Shown in pieces: positions 25,501-40,000 of a stretch of 64,000 nucleotides of DNA. The translations under genes and the position numbers were made by a program. The notes beneath the pieces are model-generated. The model was not told the DNA's origin. It was given only the letters and a program-made list of their open reading frames with translations, and ran no database searches. Where the stretch lies: NCBI GenBank assembly GCA_037043235.1, contig JAWRVZ010000093.1, positions 1,052,501-1,116,500 on the forward strand. The letters are read 5' to 3'. Positions within the stretch are counted from its first letter, which is position 1. The number at the start of each line of letters is the position of its first letter. The stretch comes from Rhodeus uyekii. Its lineage: Eukaryota > Chordata > Actinopteri > Cypriniformes > Acheilognathidae.

Positions 25501-28500
25501 ATCCAAACTTCGCTGAAATTTCTCGTAAGATGGCCGGAAGACGTGTGCAAACAGTGTGATGAAAAGCCTGTTAGTACGTCATATTTAATCCTGTGCAACT
25601 ATCTTTACTATCGTTACTTTGTGCCCCGCGCTCCCCTATATTATTTGAGCTCTGAAAGAGTCTCCACAAGTACTGAACTACTTAAAAAAATAAGAGTTAA
25701 CATATTTTCCATAAGGCGCACTGGATTATAAGGCGCACAGCCTTTTTTAAAAAGGAAATTTAAGTCTTTTAGGTGCGCCTTATAGTGCAGAAAATACGGT
25801 AAATAAAACTCCACCTCTGAAGGCATGTTACCTGGTTCTGGAGTGCCAGCCAGTGAGGATGTGGAAGCCGAGCTTGAAACACTCTCATGGGACGTTAGAC
25901 AGCCCGCCTCCGCCCGCAGGTGCGGCCTAATGCCAAGCCGCTCTGCCATCTCCACATGATCCGCAGGGTGGATATAATCGAACACGCTACTGCCAGTCAA
26001 CTCAACCTGAGCCGGCAGATACACACACACACATACACATACATACACATGCACACAGATCAATCGGAGTAACATTCATTTAAAAAACATGACATAGATC
26101 ATAATATAATTAGCTAACAACCAATGAGAGACCTTGAAATAGCTATTCCTCCGCAAATTTGTAATGTGCGCGTGTACACAAGCAAGGCTTTATTCCTAAA
26201 GCCTTACACTGGGGAAGCAAGCATCAGAGAGAGATAAAAGCAATGCTACACATAAAACATTAATTATAGAGTACCATGACCTAGACTGAATATTTTACCT
26301 CCTGCATTTTACAAAACGTATAAGAAACTCAAAACAGACAAGCTTCATTAAACTTAAAATCACTGACCATGTATAGACATGACAAGGTTATAAAAACGAA
26401 CAAAAGAAAAACCTGCAAAGGAATAGTTCAGACAAAAAAACTAAAACATTGTGTCATCATTTACTTACCCTCATGTCAACACAAAAACATTTCCAAACTG
26501 CTCTTTACCATACAAACAAAACTGGAAAGGGGAACAAGCTAAAATGCTTAGGGTTTGGCTTAACTCGAAAAATGTATATTCATAATAAAAACACCCATGG
26601 ATGTTTAAGGTTAGCATGATTTCTTCAAGTCTATAAATTAAATCATAAAATTAGTCTGTCATTTATCAAGGTTTTCCAAGAAAATAGAAACCATGGTATA
26701 TTTTACGTATGTCAATTCCCTATTTTGCCTTTGTGTTCCACTGAAAGAGGAAAATGGATTTGAACATATTGTGATTTTTTTCTTCTTTTTTAAATCGGAA
26801 GCATGAAGGATATGGGAAAATTAGAAGAAAGAAAATTATATAAAATTATATTAATTTCTTTAAAATGTCATTTTCATTTTGCACATTTATTTGATCTTTA
26901 TGGCATAAAAATACTACAGGAATGATTATATTGACTTTCATGGGATTTTTATAAAATCATAGCTGTCTCCCACCTTTCCCAACACCTTACTTAACTAGTA
27001 AGAGTGAAATAAAAATGTCATTTGCATTTCTGGGACTCTTGGATCTATAAAAAGATTCAGATTTCATTCTACAGTATCTTGATAAAAGGCCGGGTTCTCC
27101 CTCACACTCCCATGTCTGTGGGACACAGCCATTTATTATGGGATTAGATCCATTTACGGAGGGATTTTAAAGGATTTTCCGCTGGCCGTCAAGGACACTA
27201 ATGTGTGTGTGCAAGGCTGGTTGCATGCAAACAGAGGGAAGAGCAGAAAGGAGACGTGGACGAAAACCAGGGGTGTGTAATTGGGGATCAGTTGAGGGAT
27301 GAATTGAGAAGAGTCTGGGGTTTTAAGCCTGTGTCGGCTAATTGAGAGGTAAAGGTGGAGGTAAATCCAGCACACATATGGTCTGGCTTGAGGAACTTAA
27401 TCTGATCCACAATGCCTTGGAGAGGGTTGTTTAGATCTCAGATGTTTGGATGCAAATAGACGCCAAAGGAGCATGAGGGAGCTTTTGGGAAATCTGAATT
27501 AAAAAGGATCCACTGGGTCTGAAATAATGAATATTACTGTGGAAAAAACATGTAAGACAGAGTGTAGAGAGGAGTAGAATAGCATTGGCAAGTCTCATTT
27601 ACTGCAACAATCTGTTCATTTGGACAATTAAGTTTCAAGGAACTAGTTTCAGTAAACGGTTCAACAATTAATTTGAGTCCCTACTGGCATAATTGGTTCC
27701 GAAATTCTCTTTAACTTAACCTTCAATATTCCATTATTTATTTTTATTAAAAAAACATCCACCTTTATCAAATATAGTAAGCTGTGTCAAGTCAAAACAG
27801 TGAAACTTTAAAAAATACATCTCAAGACACCTTCATTCTTTTCCATTTTGTTGCTCTCCATCTTGTTGTTTTTGAACACAAGAACGCGTCCTGTGTGAAT
27901 GGTTCCTTACTTATTCTGTGCTGTTGCTCTGTAAGTGTGGTTGCCTGTAGTAGCGTGTCAGGGGTTGTTCACTGGACACCTTCTTGCATTCAAAATCAGC
28001 TAGACGCAGTGAAATGGAACTTTTAAGCTTAACTGTGTTTATTTTGACACAGTTGTGCTCATGGTGCAACACAGGAAAAACATCTCAAGACTTCAGCTTT
28101 GTCATCACAGGATAAAATCGCTGTGAAAAAAGTCACTTTTTAGATTTAAATTGGTAAATACATAAGAGTCATGTTATATGTTTGGCAGCAGTTCTTCTAA
28201 CTTCTAACTGATGGAGTGTGTAGCTTTTCATTTCCTAAACAACCATGTAGGAAAACACATCATGGTCATATTCCAGAATTTCAATGTCCAGATTCATCGG
28301 CTCAAGTTGTGAAAGAATTGTTGGGAGGGAGCATGAAGAATCATTTTCACACATGAATTGGCTGTTCTAGTTCGAGTCCAGAGCTTGAATTCATTGAAAG
28401 TCTTTGGGATGTGCTGGAGGAGACTTTGCTGGACTCTTGCATTGCCAATACAAGATCTTGACCAAAAATTGCTTCAACACTTGATGTTACAGTTCTGTCC

Positions 28501-31500
28501 TGTCTTTGTTTACTTCCTGGATCCACATGTGCTCTCCTATTGTCATCATAGTCACCCGTCTCGTCAACAATCACCTTTGTAGTCTCGTCAGCTGTGTCTC
28601 GTTCCCTAATCATCCTCTGCGTATATCATCCCTGTGTTTTCCCTCAGTCTTTGTCTGTCGTCACCCATACAATGTAACAGTTTACCCTCTTCCTGAGTTT
28701 TACCATTAAACAAGATTTCCATTGCATTTCCTGAATCTTTGTGGTCATTGTACACACCATAACAATGTCAAAATAACATCACAACATTTAGCTATCAACA
28801 GTTTAAAAGAAGCCCAGACTTGGCAACACTGACATATATTAATATCTATAATTTTAGTTATTCATATACATAGATCCTTACATTTTATAATTTCAGAATT
28901 ACCTGTATAACATCCTAACAACCATAACAAGAACCCAAAAGAATGATTTGTTTGAATTAGAAATCAGTAGAAAGGTGCTTCAAAGAACCAGAGAGATGTT
29001 GAAAGAAAAATGAGAAAAAGAAGTAGTGAGAAAAGGTTGTTGTAAGTGTGAAGAAGAGGGTTAAGAAGAGAAGGAGAGAGAGAGGGGTGGGGAGAGAACA
29101 AGAGAAAGACATGATATAAATAATAGCTAGGATTTAATATGTATGAGGCGTCCGGGCAGTTGTCCACAACACTCTCTCAGTCTGCTTCTGACTGATGGGA
29201 GAGGAGCAAAAGAAGAGGACGAGGAAGAGGAAGAGATGGGGAGGAGGCAAGGTGATGGGTCTGCATACTAATAAGCCTAGGATCAATTTCCAACCCCATA
29301 CGCCCCTCCACATATCCCAGATGGTGTGGCTTTGGCCGTGGAGAGGAGACAAGAGGCTAAGCTCCTAGACCTCCATCTAGGCCTGAAGCTTTGGTTTCTG
29401 TAGGGCAAACAGTCTGGAAGCAGGCGTATCATCCTGTTTTCAAGGTTCCTGACCCTGTGTAATCTGCCTAAGGAACCCTACTGTCTTTTGAGAGGTCACA
29501 AGGATTAACCAGAATGGATGGCTCTATCAACGATGGCGTGTCATGACCTCTGACACAAGGTAACAAGTGGGGTCTTGTGCTTACAGTTAATGTATTTACT
29601 CCTGTGTTGACCTCAGAGACTCAGACAGAGGCTGGAGTGAAGGACTGTGGCCATGTGAACTCTACCAGGCAACAATATTTTGCTGCAGGGATGACATATT
29701 TTTGAAGGCCAACTCAGAAGTTGGCATTGCACTGGTTCCCTCTACAAAATCCCAAAAGGATGGCTTTTGGATTATTGTGATCAACAAAAGTTTATGAAGC
29801 TGACACATCCATCAAGATAAATATTTGCAAATTCACATTAAAATGAACTTTTATGAATTTTGAATTTGAATTTTTAAACATAGACTACGGTATAAAAAAA
29901 CTACACCACGGATGCTCGACTTCTCCACCATAATCACCACTAAGCTTCCGACAAATCTTTCAGTCTTTGCTTAACAAAAAACAAACAAAAAAGCACATTT
30001 TACCTAAAAGATTGAGATATAATTGACCCTTTTCACATTTTCTGGTTTCTCTGAAGTATCTGAATCTTGTCATTGTTGGGTAAACTTAGCACTTCTATAG
30101 CAGTGAATGAGAGAATACATATCTTTTTTTGAGTTCCCATTTGCTCAAATAGCAAACGAAGAACACTTTAATTTTAGCAGCTTATATATAACTTATAAAT
30201 AAATATTAAGGGCCAGATTTACTAAACAGGGCAAATTAGTGTGTGAGTGCATTTCCAAAAAAGTGCTGATGAGGGTGGAAAGTTTTGCCTGTGATCTACT
30301 GACGACGTGCAAATTAAAGAACACAGACGCAACTGGATCATTTCCACAATGGCCAATGCAATCTACCAAGAAAAGCGCGAATTAGCATCTGGTTTAAGAC
30401 ATGCTTTGTTGAGTGGTAAATAACAGCAAAATTATTATTAAATTGACTAGAGCAAACTCTAGTAAATCACCTTGCATGTTTCATTTAAATACTCTCCTCC
30501 CATAAATTTTGCATCTGAAGGGAAACTTTTACAAATGCATATACAATAAGATCAGCCGCAAAAATATTTCAGTCTACACCTTTTCACTGCTGATTCTTCA
30601 CTGTATGTCTTTAGTAAATCCTGACAGTCATTTTTCAATTCTGAAAGAGGGTTTGTGCTGGAGAAAGCTGTTAATAAATCTGGCCCTAAATATTTAATCT
30701 AATGAAAACTTTACTCTATAAGCATTACTTTTGTCTGCTATGTATTTTTGTGTATTTTACATCAATAGCAAAATGCTAACGTCAAAGAGCTACATGTCCG
30801 ACGTATTTCACCCAAGTAGCACATTGTAGTGGTAGCATTTTGCTTGGAATGGGGATTTTCTAACAAGTTTCCAGATAAGTCATATATGAGTTAATTTTTC
30901 AATCATTTAGCTGCCTAAATGTGTGAGGCTTAAAGTTTTCCCTGGAGTTGGTAGGGTGAATTCAGCGTATTGACTAACAGAAACCTGCTTGGATTAAAAG
31001 TAACTTCTGTGTGAGCTGTGCTTCACACATCTCTACACTATTTACAATACAATACACAATGGAGCTTTTTGCCTGTGGAATTTCACCAAAATGTTGCTAA
31101 TGTGACACACCTTTAGTAGTTCCTTGTAAGCAGCGAGTCTCACTGTCAAATAAGAATGAATCCTTTATTTATGGAAAACCAGACAAAAACTTATTCTGAA
31201 TATGCCTCCTACTCATGCAGGTATTCAGGAATCAGAACTTGTCAATAATGAAACAGCAAGACACCCATAAAAGGGTTGTCCACTCACAATTCCACTTGTT
31301 TTCCTCAACCAACCGAACTCATTCACGTCACTTTCCCTCCTAAACTCACTATATGTCCTCCCATCCCCCCTCAGACCCATCCACGAGTGTGTTTGTGTGT
31401 GTGTGTGTATTCTTTTTTGCCACACAATCAATGTGGCTTTTAAGATGTCTATCGATTTGTTCCCGAGACAGACCCCGGCTCGCTGGAGCGACGCTTTGAT

Positions 31501-33963
31501 TGCTGTGCGAGTAATTACTGTTATTATTTATGCATCTGGGTGAAATGGCAGGACTTAACATTCCCTGTACAAGAGGCCGCAGGCAATCAACAGAGAGAAA
31601 GCACCTGGAGAGGCGAGAGGCTCAAGAGAGGAAGAGAGCTGGATAAATGAGCACAGGGACACAGGGAAATTCACAGTACGCAAAAAACACAACCATAGAT
31701 GAGCACAGATGAAAGTATATTGCTGGTGTTTTATAGCATAAACTAGGACTGTCAATCAATTTCAGATTTCAATTGAATTAATTACGAGATTACTTTTTAC
31801 ACATTTAATTGATCAATCACAATAATTGTGTATTTCAATATTTGTCTAGGTTAGAGACACATTGATCTTTCACACAAAAGCGCTTCATCTTTTCTTTTTT
31901 TTTTTTAACAAAAAAATTATACTAAAATGTATATTAATTCCCCCCTGGTGTCAATAATTATATCCCTTAAAACTCATCTTTAATAATCAAAATGATATAT
32001 TTAAACGTTCTTTCTTCTGAAACTAATTTCTTCATGCATTAACTTGAATGTAACTCTACACGCTTGATTCATGTAGTACACATGGACACATGGTTATGCA
32101 AATGAGCCCCTGCCTCCACTCAATCCGCTCACTCAATTGTAGTGAATGATCTTTCCACAAGTGGAAATATTGGTTTATTTCATCCCTATATGTGTCAGGG
32201 TTCTGTCACTTCGGTCTTATTTTCTAGTGTTTTGGCGAGAGAGCTCTGACACTGCCCTAGTGTCGTGTCTTCATGGGTGGGCGGGGCTTCGAGTGTCTCA
32301 AGTCACGTGCTCTCTTGTCTGTGTAGCGTCTTGTGTGCGAATCGTGATTGTCTATTCCCGAGACTTTGTCTTGATCAGTCTTAGTTTTGAGTCGGGATTT
32401 GGACATTCAAGGCCTGTGTGTTCGTTCTTGTTATGAGCGCGCGAGACGAGTGTTTGCTCGTTCTTGTGCGCTCTACGTCCTGCGGGTGGGCATGGTTTCG
32501 GGCTTTGTTAAACATCCGCCACATGCTTTCATGTCGTGTTGTGCGCAGTTTGTGTCTTTGTTTCTCGTGGAGACGCGGCTATGCACATTCGTGTCTTGTC
32601 ACTGTGTAACCCTGCCCGTCTTGTTCCCTTGTTACTTTGATTTGTCCAAGCTGTTCCCGCTCATTATCCTTCCTCATGTTACACACAGAAAGTTAGTCAA
32701 ACCAATATGTTTGAAAACAGCTGTTGCATTTTACGGTGCAGCACTGGTCAATCATCAATGTACTCTAAATGAGTGCACCTAGGCCTCAAAATAAATGAAA
32801 ACAAATCTAACATTGGGGATTTGTTGATTTTCCTGTTATACCAGACTCATATTGAACTGTGACCCCAAAACCGAGGTACGTACCGAACGTTGACTTCTGT
32901 GTACCGTTACACCCCTAGTAAAAACTCTATGTATATGATCTAAATGATGAAATATATCATACACATAATTCACCTTTCTTAAAGGTGTTCTTGTGCTCGC
33001 AGTGGAAAAGCCTTTTCTCTGCAAATGGTTACGTGTTTGTGACGTTTTTGAGAATGTCTTTGGTTGTAAAATTTGATTGCAGTTTTAAATAGAAAATACT
33101 GAGTGGTGAATTTGCACATGGTTTGTCTTTAAAGCATATTACAAACACCACATAGACATATAAACATCATTGAAGTGCTACCAAAATAATTGGTTGCACT
33201 AAATTAATATTAAATTAAGAGCCTAAGAATAAAGTGTGCTACAGTGTGTAAGCGTTTTCATCTAACCTGTGAAAGGCCAAGGTAGATGGACACAGTCTCT
33301 GAGATGTACAGAAATCTGCCTTCTTGACTGACCACGAATACGAATCCATCCAGAGACTGCAAAGAGAAAAAAACATCTGTAGGTGAAACTAAAGCTTTTT
33401 AAGGCACACATAAACACAGACTGACCAGTTAAATATAATGTACCTACACTTGCATAAAATAAGTGTAGGCTACTTCTTTAAAGCATGATAAAATATTAAT
33501 ATTAATAAAATATGTTAAAATGTACTTTTAAACTTAATTTGACATTATTACAAAGAGCACTTTGTGTACTGTGTTGGCAAAATCTTTTACCAACTCTGAA
33601 TAAGAGACAAATATGCCAAGTTTTATTTTCTCATGAGAGTCATACAGACATCCAAAGTTGCCCAGCAGTATCAAGTGTGTTAAAAAACAGTCATGAAAGT
33701 GTACTTTCTTTAAGTTCACTTAAGGGGCCTTTTACTTAATTAATATTATATTATCTGCATGTATATATTTTTAAAAATATACTTAATATTTGAAGTACAC
33801 TATGTAATTAAGCACGCAACTTTTTGACAAGTATCTAGCTAAAAAGATGAGTTTTGCCCAATATGACACAAATATTTTAAGGATATATTAATGTGAAAAT
33901 TAAATTAATAGATTGAAATGACTTTCATTTTCAGTTGATGTCATCAGACCTACTTATTTTCAC

Positions 33964-34021
<58 letters not shown>

Positions 34022-37000
34022 CAAGCTAGAGAGCGAGAGAGACAACTTTTTTATGGTGTACTGCCTAAAGGATAAAACCAATATTTCCTCCCCCCTCTTT
34101 TACTTAAAAATGTCACCTGTTTCACTTAAAAATGCTGTTTATCTATTGTGTCGTAGAAATATGAGAGATGCCTTTTTAAAACTTTGGTGGTGTAAGACTT
34201 CAGACTTAACTAAAACTAACCAATAAATCAACCCTGAACCAACAAAATCAATACTGCTAAACAAATCTCAAGATTTTTATGGAATCAAGCTGTAGACATA
34301 AGCATTGACTTCAAAGCGAAAACAACATGAAGGAAGAATCAAATTGATTTAGTCAGAAACCACAACAGCTTCTCTCGACTTCAAAATAAACTCTGGTACA
34401 CCAGAGCAGCAGTTGACGGATAAAAAGCATACAGTCACCCAATTAAAGGGCTAATTTAAAGAATAATATTAATTGTAATAACACAGGCATGAGTGAAGCA
34501 GAGTGGCCACTTTAGTTGAGAACGACTGATGTTGTTGCGACTGTAATTTATGCAAGTGACGAGTTCACTATGCAAATGAAAGTGAACCAGAATGGTGGAA
34601 ATAAAGCGCAATTATCTAGTTATTACTGACAAAGGATGAGGCAAAGAATCATAACGATTTTCAGAAGTATTCATTTGATTTCTATCAGCGCCGCCCCTCT
34701 TTGAACATTTCACATTCTTCTCAAGGTAACCTTCTAATATTTATTTTTTGACTTTTTAAGTCATCCAGGCAAATTCCAGTACTAATGTTATATTGTTCAA
34801 GACTTATTTACAAAAGTGACCCAAAAAGAAAATGCATGAATGGAGTTGCATTAAGTAATTCAGCATTAAACTGTATTTGTTTGACACTGTAAAAACTGTA
34901 ATACTGTGAAATATTATTAACATTTAAAATACCTGTTTCCTTTTTGAAATATATTTTAAAATGTAATTTATTCCTGTGATCAAATCTGAATTTTCAGCAT
35001 CATTATCCACTCTTCAGTGTCACATGATCCTGCTAATATGATAATTTGCTGCTGAAGAAACATTTCTAATGATCGATGTTAAAAACAGTTAGTTGAAATA
35101 CAGTTTCCACAAAAATATGAAAGGATTTTTGGAAATATTGTCATCATTTAAATCCTCCTCTTGTTCCAAACCTTGAACACAAATCTCTTCAACACAAAAG
35201 AAGATATTTTGAAGATTGTTGGTAACCAAACAGTTGATGGTATCCTTTGACTTCCATACTATTTATAACTAAAGTCAATGGATACCATCAACTGTCAAAA
35301 TATTCTTCAAAATATTTCTTTTGTGTTCACCAACAACAGTCACATCAAAAGATACCCATCTAACATGACTAACATTGATATATGTAAATGAATTTACATT
35401 TATGCATTTCATTTATGCATTCAAGAAGCACATTGACTTTCTAATCAGTTCTTGCTTTCCCTGGGAATCAAACCCATGATTTTGGAGTTGCAAGCGCTAC
35501 ACTCTACCGTTTGAGCTACAGGAAAGCCTGAATGCACATAAATGAAACTCATATTTACTCTTCAATTGAATTAAGTCATATTTACCTGCAGCAGATGAGC
35601 TCCCAGGTGCTGTTCAAATATGTCAGTGACCAACGAATGACTAGTTCTTCGCACTGCAAAAAAACAAGTACAAAAAGTCAAGAAAGCAGACCCAGCGTTC
35701 AAGAAGCGGTTTAATGCAGTCATTTCTAAAACAGAAAGATACATGAACTGTTAATGCAATGAAAACAACTTAAACAGATCAGTAAATCAGTTCAATTAGT
35801 CTTAAATGTGTTGCTATTTTGCAAAACCGTGATGATATTCTTGCACATATTCATAAGCATAAAGAAGAGATCCAACCTCTTTAACAAAACAAAGAAGAGC
35901 AATTATAATGTTCTCAAACAGACACATCTTGACAGTCACACTATTTGGATTCTACAGCAGGAAACAGCTGATAATGGCATTAAGCAGCTGTTAATACACC
36001 CTCCCAGTTCTTTACTGGTATTTCAGAGAGACTATCAAAGAGAGAACTGGGCTGATAACACTGACAGAGTCATGCTAATTTATCCTCAGCACACAACGGC
36101 ATCCTGGGCAGCCTGTCATCGCAAAACAAACAAATTTACAAATCACACAAATGACATTCGTGGTGCATTTCAAACATGTCTCACTCTGATCTTCCGCTGT
36201 GGAAGCCCAGTTGAAATTCCCTGCACTCACAGCAGGACGTGAGGGCGAGTGTATGTGTGTGTGTGTGCGCGCCTGCGAAGCTTGTGGCAATCAATAAGTG
36301 TTTTGAGAGAAGATGACAGAGTTGCTACTAAACGGAGACGGACTGTGAGCACACTTCTAGAAACCTTTTTTCCGTAGTACTCCTGCCACAATACAAGTGC
36401 TCACCTGACAAAATACACCCCTTCAGCGAGACATGTGAACAGATACAGAAATTCATTGTGGAAAAACAAGTAACATCCTTAAAGAATTAGCCTCTTAGAA
36501 TGATTATTTAGTATTGAAATAATATACTCATTTTCGTTTGGGAAAAGAGCAGCTAGAACATTTCACAAAATAGCTCATTTTATCAGTTCCACTGAAGAAA
36601 GATAAATGTTTATTGAATTATAATATGAATAAATTGTGAGTTTTATTTATTTATTTAGATTTTGGTGATCAATTCTATTAACACACTGAAAATAACACAC
36701 AAGTACACACAAAGATGAGTCCCTGCACCAAACTGCACACCCCAAAACTCAGTGGCACTTTAAGAGCGGGGTCCCCTCACAAGAATATCAATGAGTCTGT
36801 CCCATTCAGAGGCCTGAAAAGGGGGTCTGGCGCAGAAAGCGGGATCACCACTCCGTACTTGTGGGTACACAGAGGACTGCTTGTTCGTCTTTGGGGGTCA
36901 CATGCATGTTGACGATTGAATAGTTTAGCAACCCCCCTCATCCAAACACTGAGGGTCTTCCCACAGGGTCTGTGAGTGATGCAGTCCAGCTATAGGGCAG

Positions 37001-40000
37001 GGCTGACAGGAGCCATACTGCCTGATGGATGGACAATGGTAGACCCTCATTTCCCAAAGTCAGCTGCGACAACAGAGGCTAATGCGAAGTCGAACTTGGC
37101 CCAATAGGGCAGAGGGGGAGAATGATTGTTTCTCAGCCTGAGGGTACAGAGGATCTGTCTAATAAAGCAAATCTGTTAGTATTGGCTACTTTGATGATTT
37201 GTGTTTTTTGTTTAAAAAAAAAAAACTGTTTTAAGAATAAACACATAAAATGTAAAACATATTATAATTTAAAATTGATTTATTTTACAGTTTTTTAATA
37301 ATATACAGTGGAAATCAGTTATGTCGACGGCCTCGGGGGTTGCAAAAAAGCGTCGAGATAACCGTTTAGCGAGATAACCAACACCCAGTATGGCGATTTA
37401 TTTGATGAAGCGATCGGCATGCTATAAAAATGTACATACACTGTATATGTTTGCTGACAACAAAAGGCATATGTGCACCAACTAACAGCAGAGATTTACC
37501 AGAATACAATAAAAAACAACTTTGATTCTCGATACAAACCTTTAATTATATTCTCCAACATTGTAAACACAATTTCGCTCACAGTGTAAACAGTCATAAC
37601 ATATTTGTGAGGGCATCACGCTGTACTAGATTGCATACTTTCTTGCATTCTGCCTGTCTAATGTGCTTTCTCAACAAATTCGGCTTCGTCCCGTCTTTTA
37701 ACTACCGGGTTCTTCAATCCGTATGAGGCTTAGATAAACACACACACACCTGCTTTTGTTCTGACGTGCGCTCTGCTCAGCGCGTAAGAACGATATGTGC
37801 CTTCACTTCAGAGAGTGCTGCGCGGCGCTGAGAGAGAAGGGTCACTGACAGAGCGACGAGCGACGCAAACTCAGCGCATGCGCAGTGAACTAGGTACGCT
37901 CATTAGTCACGAGATAACCATGTGAAGTAGCAAATTTGTCCCTCTTTTGTGCTCGAGATATTAGGGTTCGGTGACATAAAAGAATCGACATAACTGATAA
38001 GAAAATACTAAGACAATTAGGGAGTTTGGGGGTTCCACTTCAAAAAACGTCAACATAATAAGATTGGCGAGTTAACCGTGAGTCGAGATAAGTGAACTCC
38101 ACTGTATAATATTTTAAATATTGATTTAAAACATTATATATATAATAGTATATAAAATTAATGTAGCATATACATATGAAGACAATAGTATAATATATGA
38201 ATATATTTGAATAAATGTTAAGATCTCTGTATACATTCTATAATTTGAAACAGAAGTATGTAACAACAGTCAATGCAAACTAAAACCATCAACACATTGA
38301 GGGCTGGATTTAAAATCATACCAAAATGGAATGTAAAAAAACTGATCCAATTTGCATGGAGTTCCTCACAGCAACTCATAATGCCATGGCATGTTCCTGA
38401 TGTGATGGAGGATGGTGTCCAGTGGGATCTCGTCCCCGACCAGGATCAGGACATCAGTGATCAGCTCCTGGACAGTCTGTGGTGTTACTTGGCAGCTTTG
38501 GATACTCCGATACGTCCCAGACCATATTGTCCCATATTCTAGCCCCATGAGGCCGGGTGTTATCATGCACCAGGAGGAACCCAGGGTCCACTGCACCAGC
38601 ATAAGGTCTGACAATAGCAGTATAAGGGAACCATTGGCGAACACGTCGTCTGTGTGACCCTCCAAGGATATTCCTCTCCAGACCATTACTGACCCACCAA
38701 CAAACCCGTCATGCCAGATGGTGTTGCAGACTGGGTATCACGGCATCACGTCAGTCACGTTCTCAGTGTGAACGTTATCTCATCTGTGAAGGGACCATGG
38801 TGCTAAAGGCGAGTGAGATGGATGATGGGTCCGCGCGAGATTGTTGACGGGGGGTGCGTGCGCAAGCGCAGGTGAGACTGTTCAAACGTCTCCATAGTCA
38901 CATCGCCACAGCCGCTTGCAGCAGCTCACGGACCGGTCCGCGAATGCGCTCCACGGCCCGGTGCCATTTCATCGACGGGCCGGTCCGCGAATGCGCTCCG
39001 CGGCCCGGTGGCACTTCGTTCGGACCGGGGGTTGGGGAACACTGCATTAGAGGACACGACACCTCCATGAAATCTGTTTCTGACAGTTTGGTCAGAAACA
39101 TGCACACTACTGGCCTAATGAAAGTCATTTTTTGGGGGATTTGGGAATGCTCCTCCTCTTTCTCCGTGCAGAAAGGAGCAGATACCGGTCCTGCTGCTGG
39201 ATTATTGCCCTTCTACCATGTCCAGCTCTACTTGTGCAACGGTCCCCAGGAATCTCCTCCAGGAAAATGTCCGACCTGCTCTGTTGCAGCACGCAGTATC
39301 AAAAAACAAACACCATAAGACGTCAGTGATAGTTTTTATTTCACCTCTACTGCTCTCGTATTAAATAATGACACCCTTCTTAGCTGCTAGAAGCAATGGA
39401 TGCAACCCGGAAAAACTATCGTATGGATTTTTGCAGATAAATGATTGTCCCAGCAATCGGTTGTCGGTGCTGATTAATTGGCAAAAACGGTCAATCGGTC
39501 GACGTCTACATAATTATAATTTATATGTGCATAGTTAGGATTAAATTATAATGTATTAGTTTATTAGTTTATTTATTGATTTATAATTTATTAGTGCATA
39601 TTTATTATATAGGATGTTTAAATTTTATTTAGGACAAAATAAAACAAGACAAGATCCTTTTACTTGATAAAGTTAATATTACTTCAGGAAATGCTTGTTT
39701 TCAAAGAATTTTTTTTTCAGACTAAATTTTTTTTAACTGTTTTAGGCACAAACCTCAGAAAAGTGTGTAACATCTTTAAAGATTAAAGAAACATTAAATA
39801 TTTTATCATCTTAAATTCTGGTTCAATCATTTTTACTGGAAAACAAGATAAATCATTTTTCTTCTATTTACTCCATTGTGCCTCATCTAGTACGACTTTT
39901 ATTTTCCTTAAAGGGTTTTTCAGAGAAATATTTGAGAGCAAAAACATTTATCCTAACAGAAAAGTTCTCCTGAGTCATGAACGAGAAACATCTGAGCAAT

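Larger units (their letters stand above)
26007..33266 (-). other. npas1: npas1 intron between exons 4 and 5 (7.3 kb)
   Basis: Mostly AT-rich. It holds the MITE at 30209-30687, LTR-like DNA at 28485-28764, the first copy of the TGTCAGGG LTR and hAT-type fragments. A low-repeat stretch at 27060-27440 and another at 29120-29480 show no coding potential. Confidence 0.6.

Noticed and set aside
38854..39318. 154-codon plus-strand frame
   Set aside because: Antisense to the Tc1 fossil and through a GC-rich repeat.
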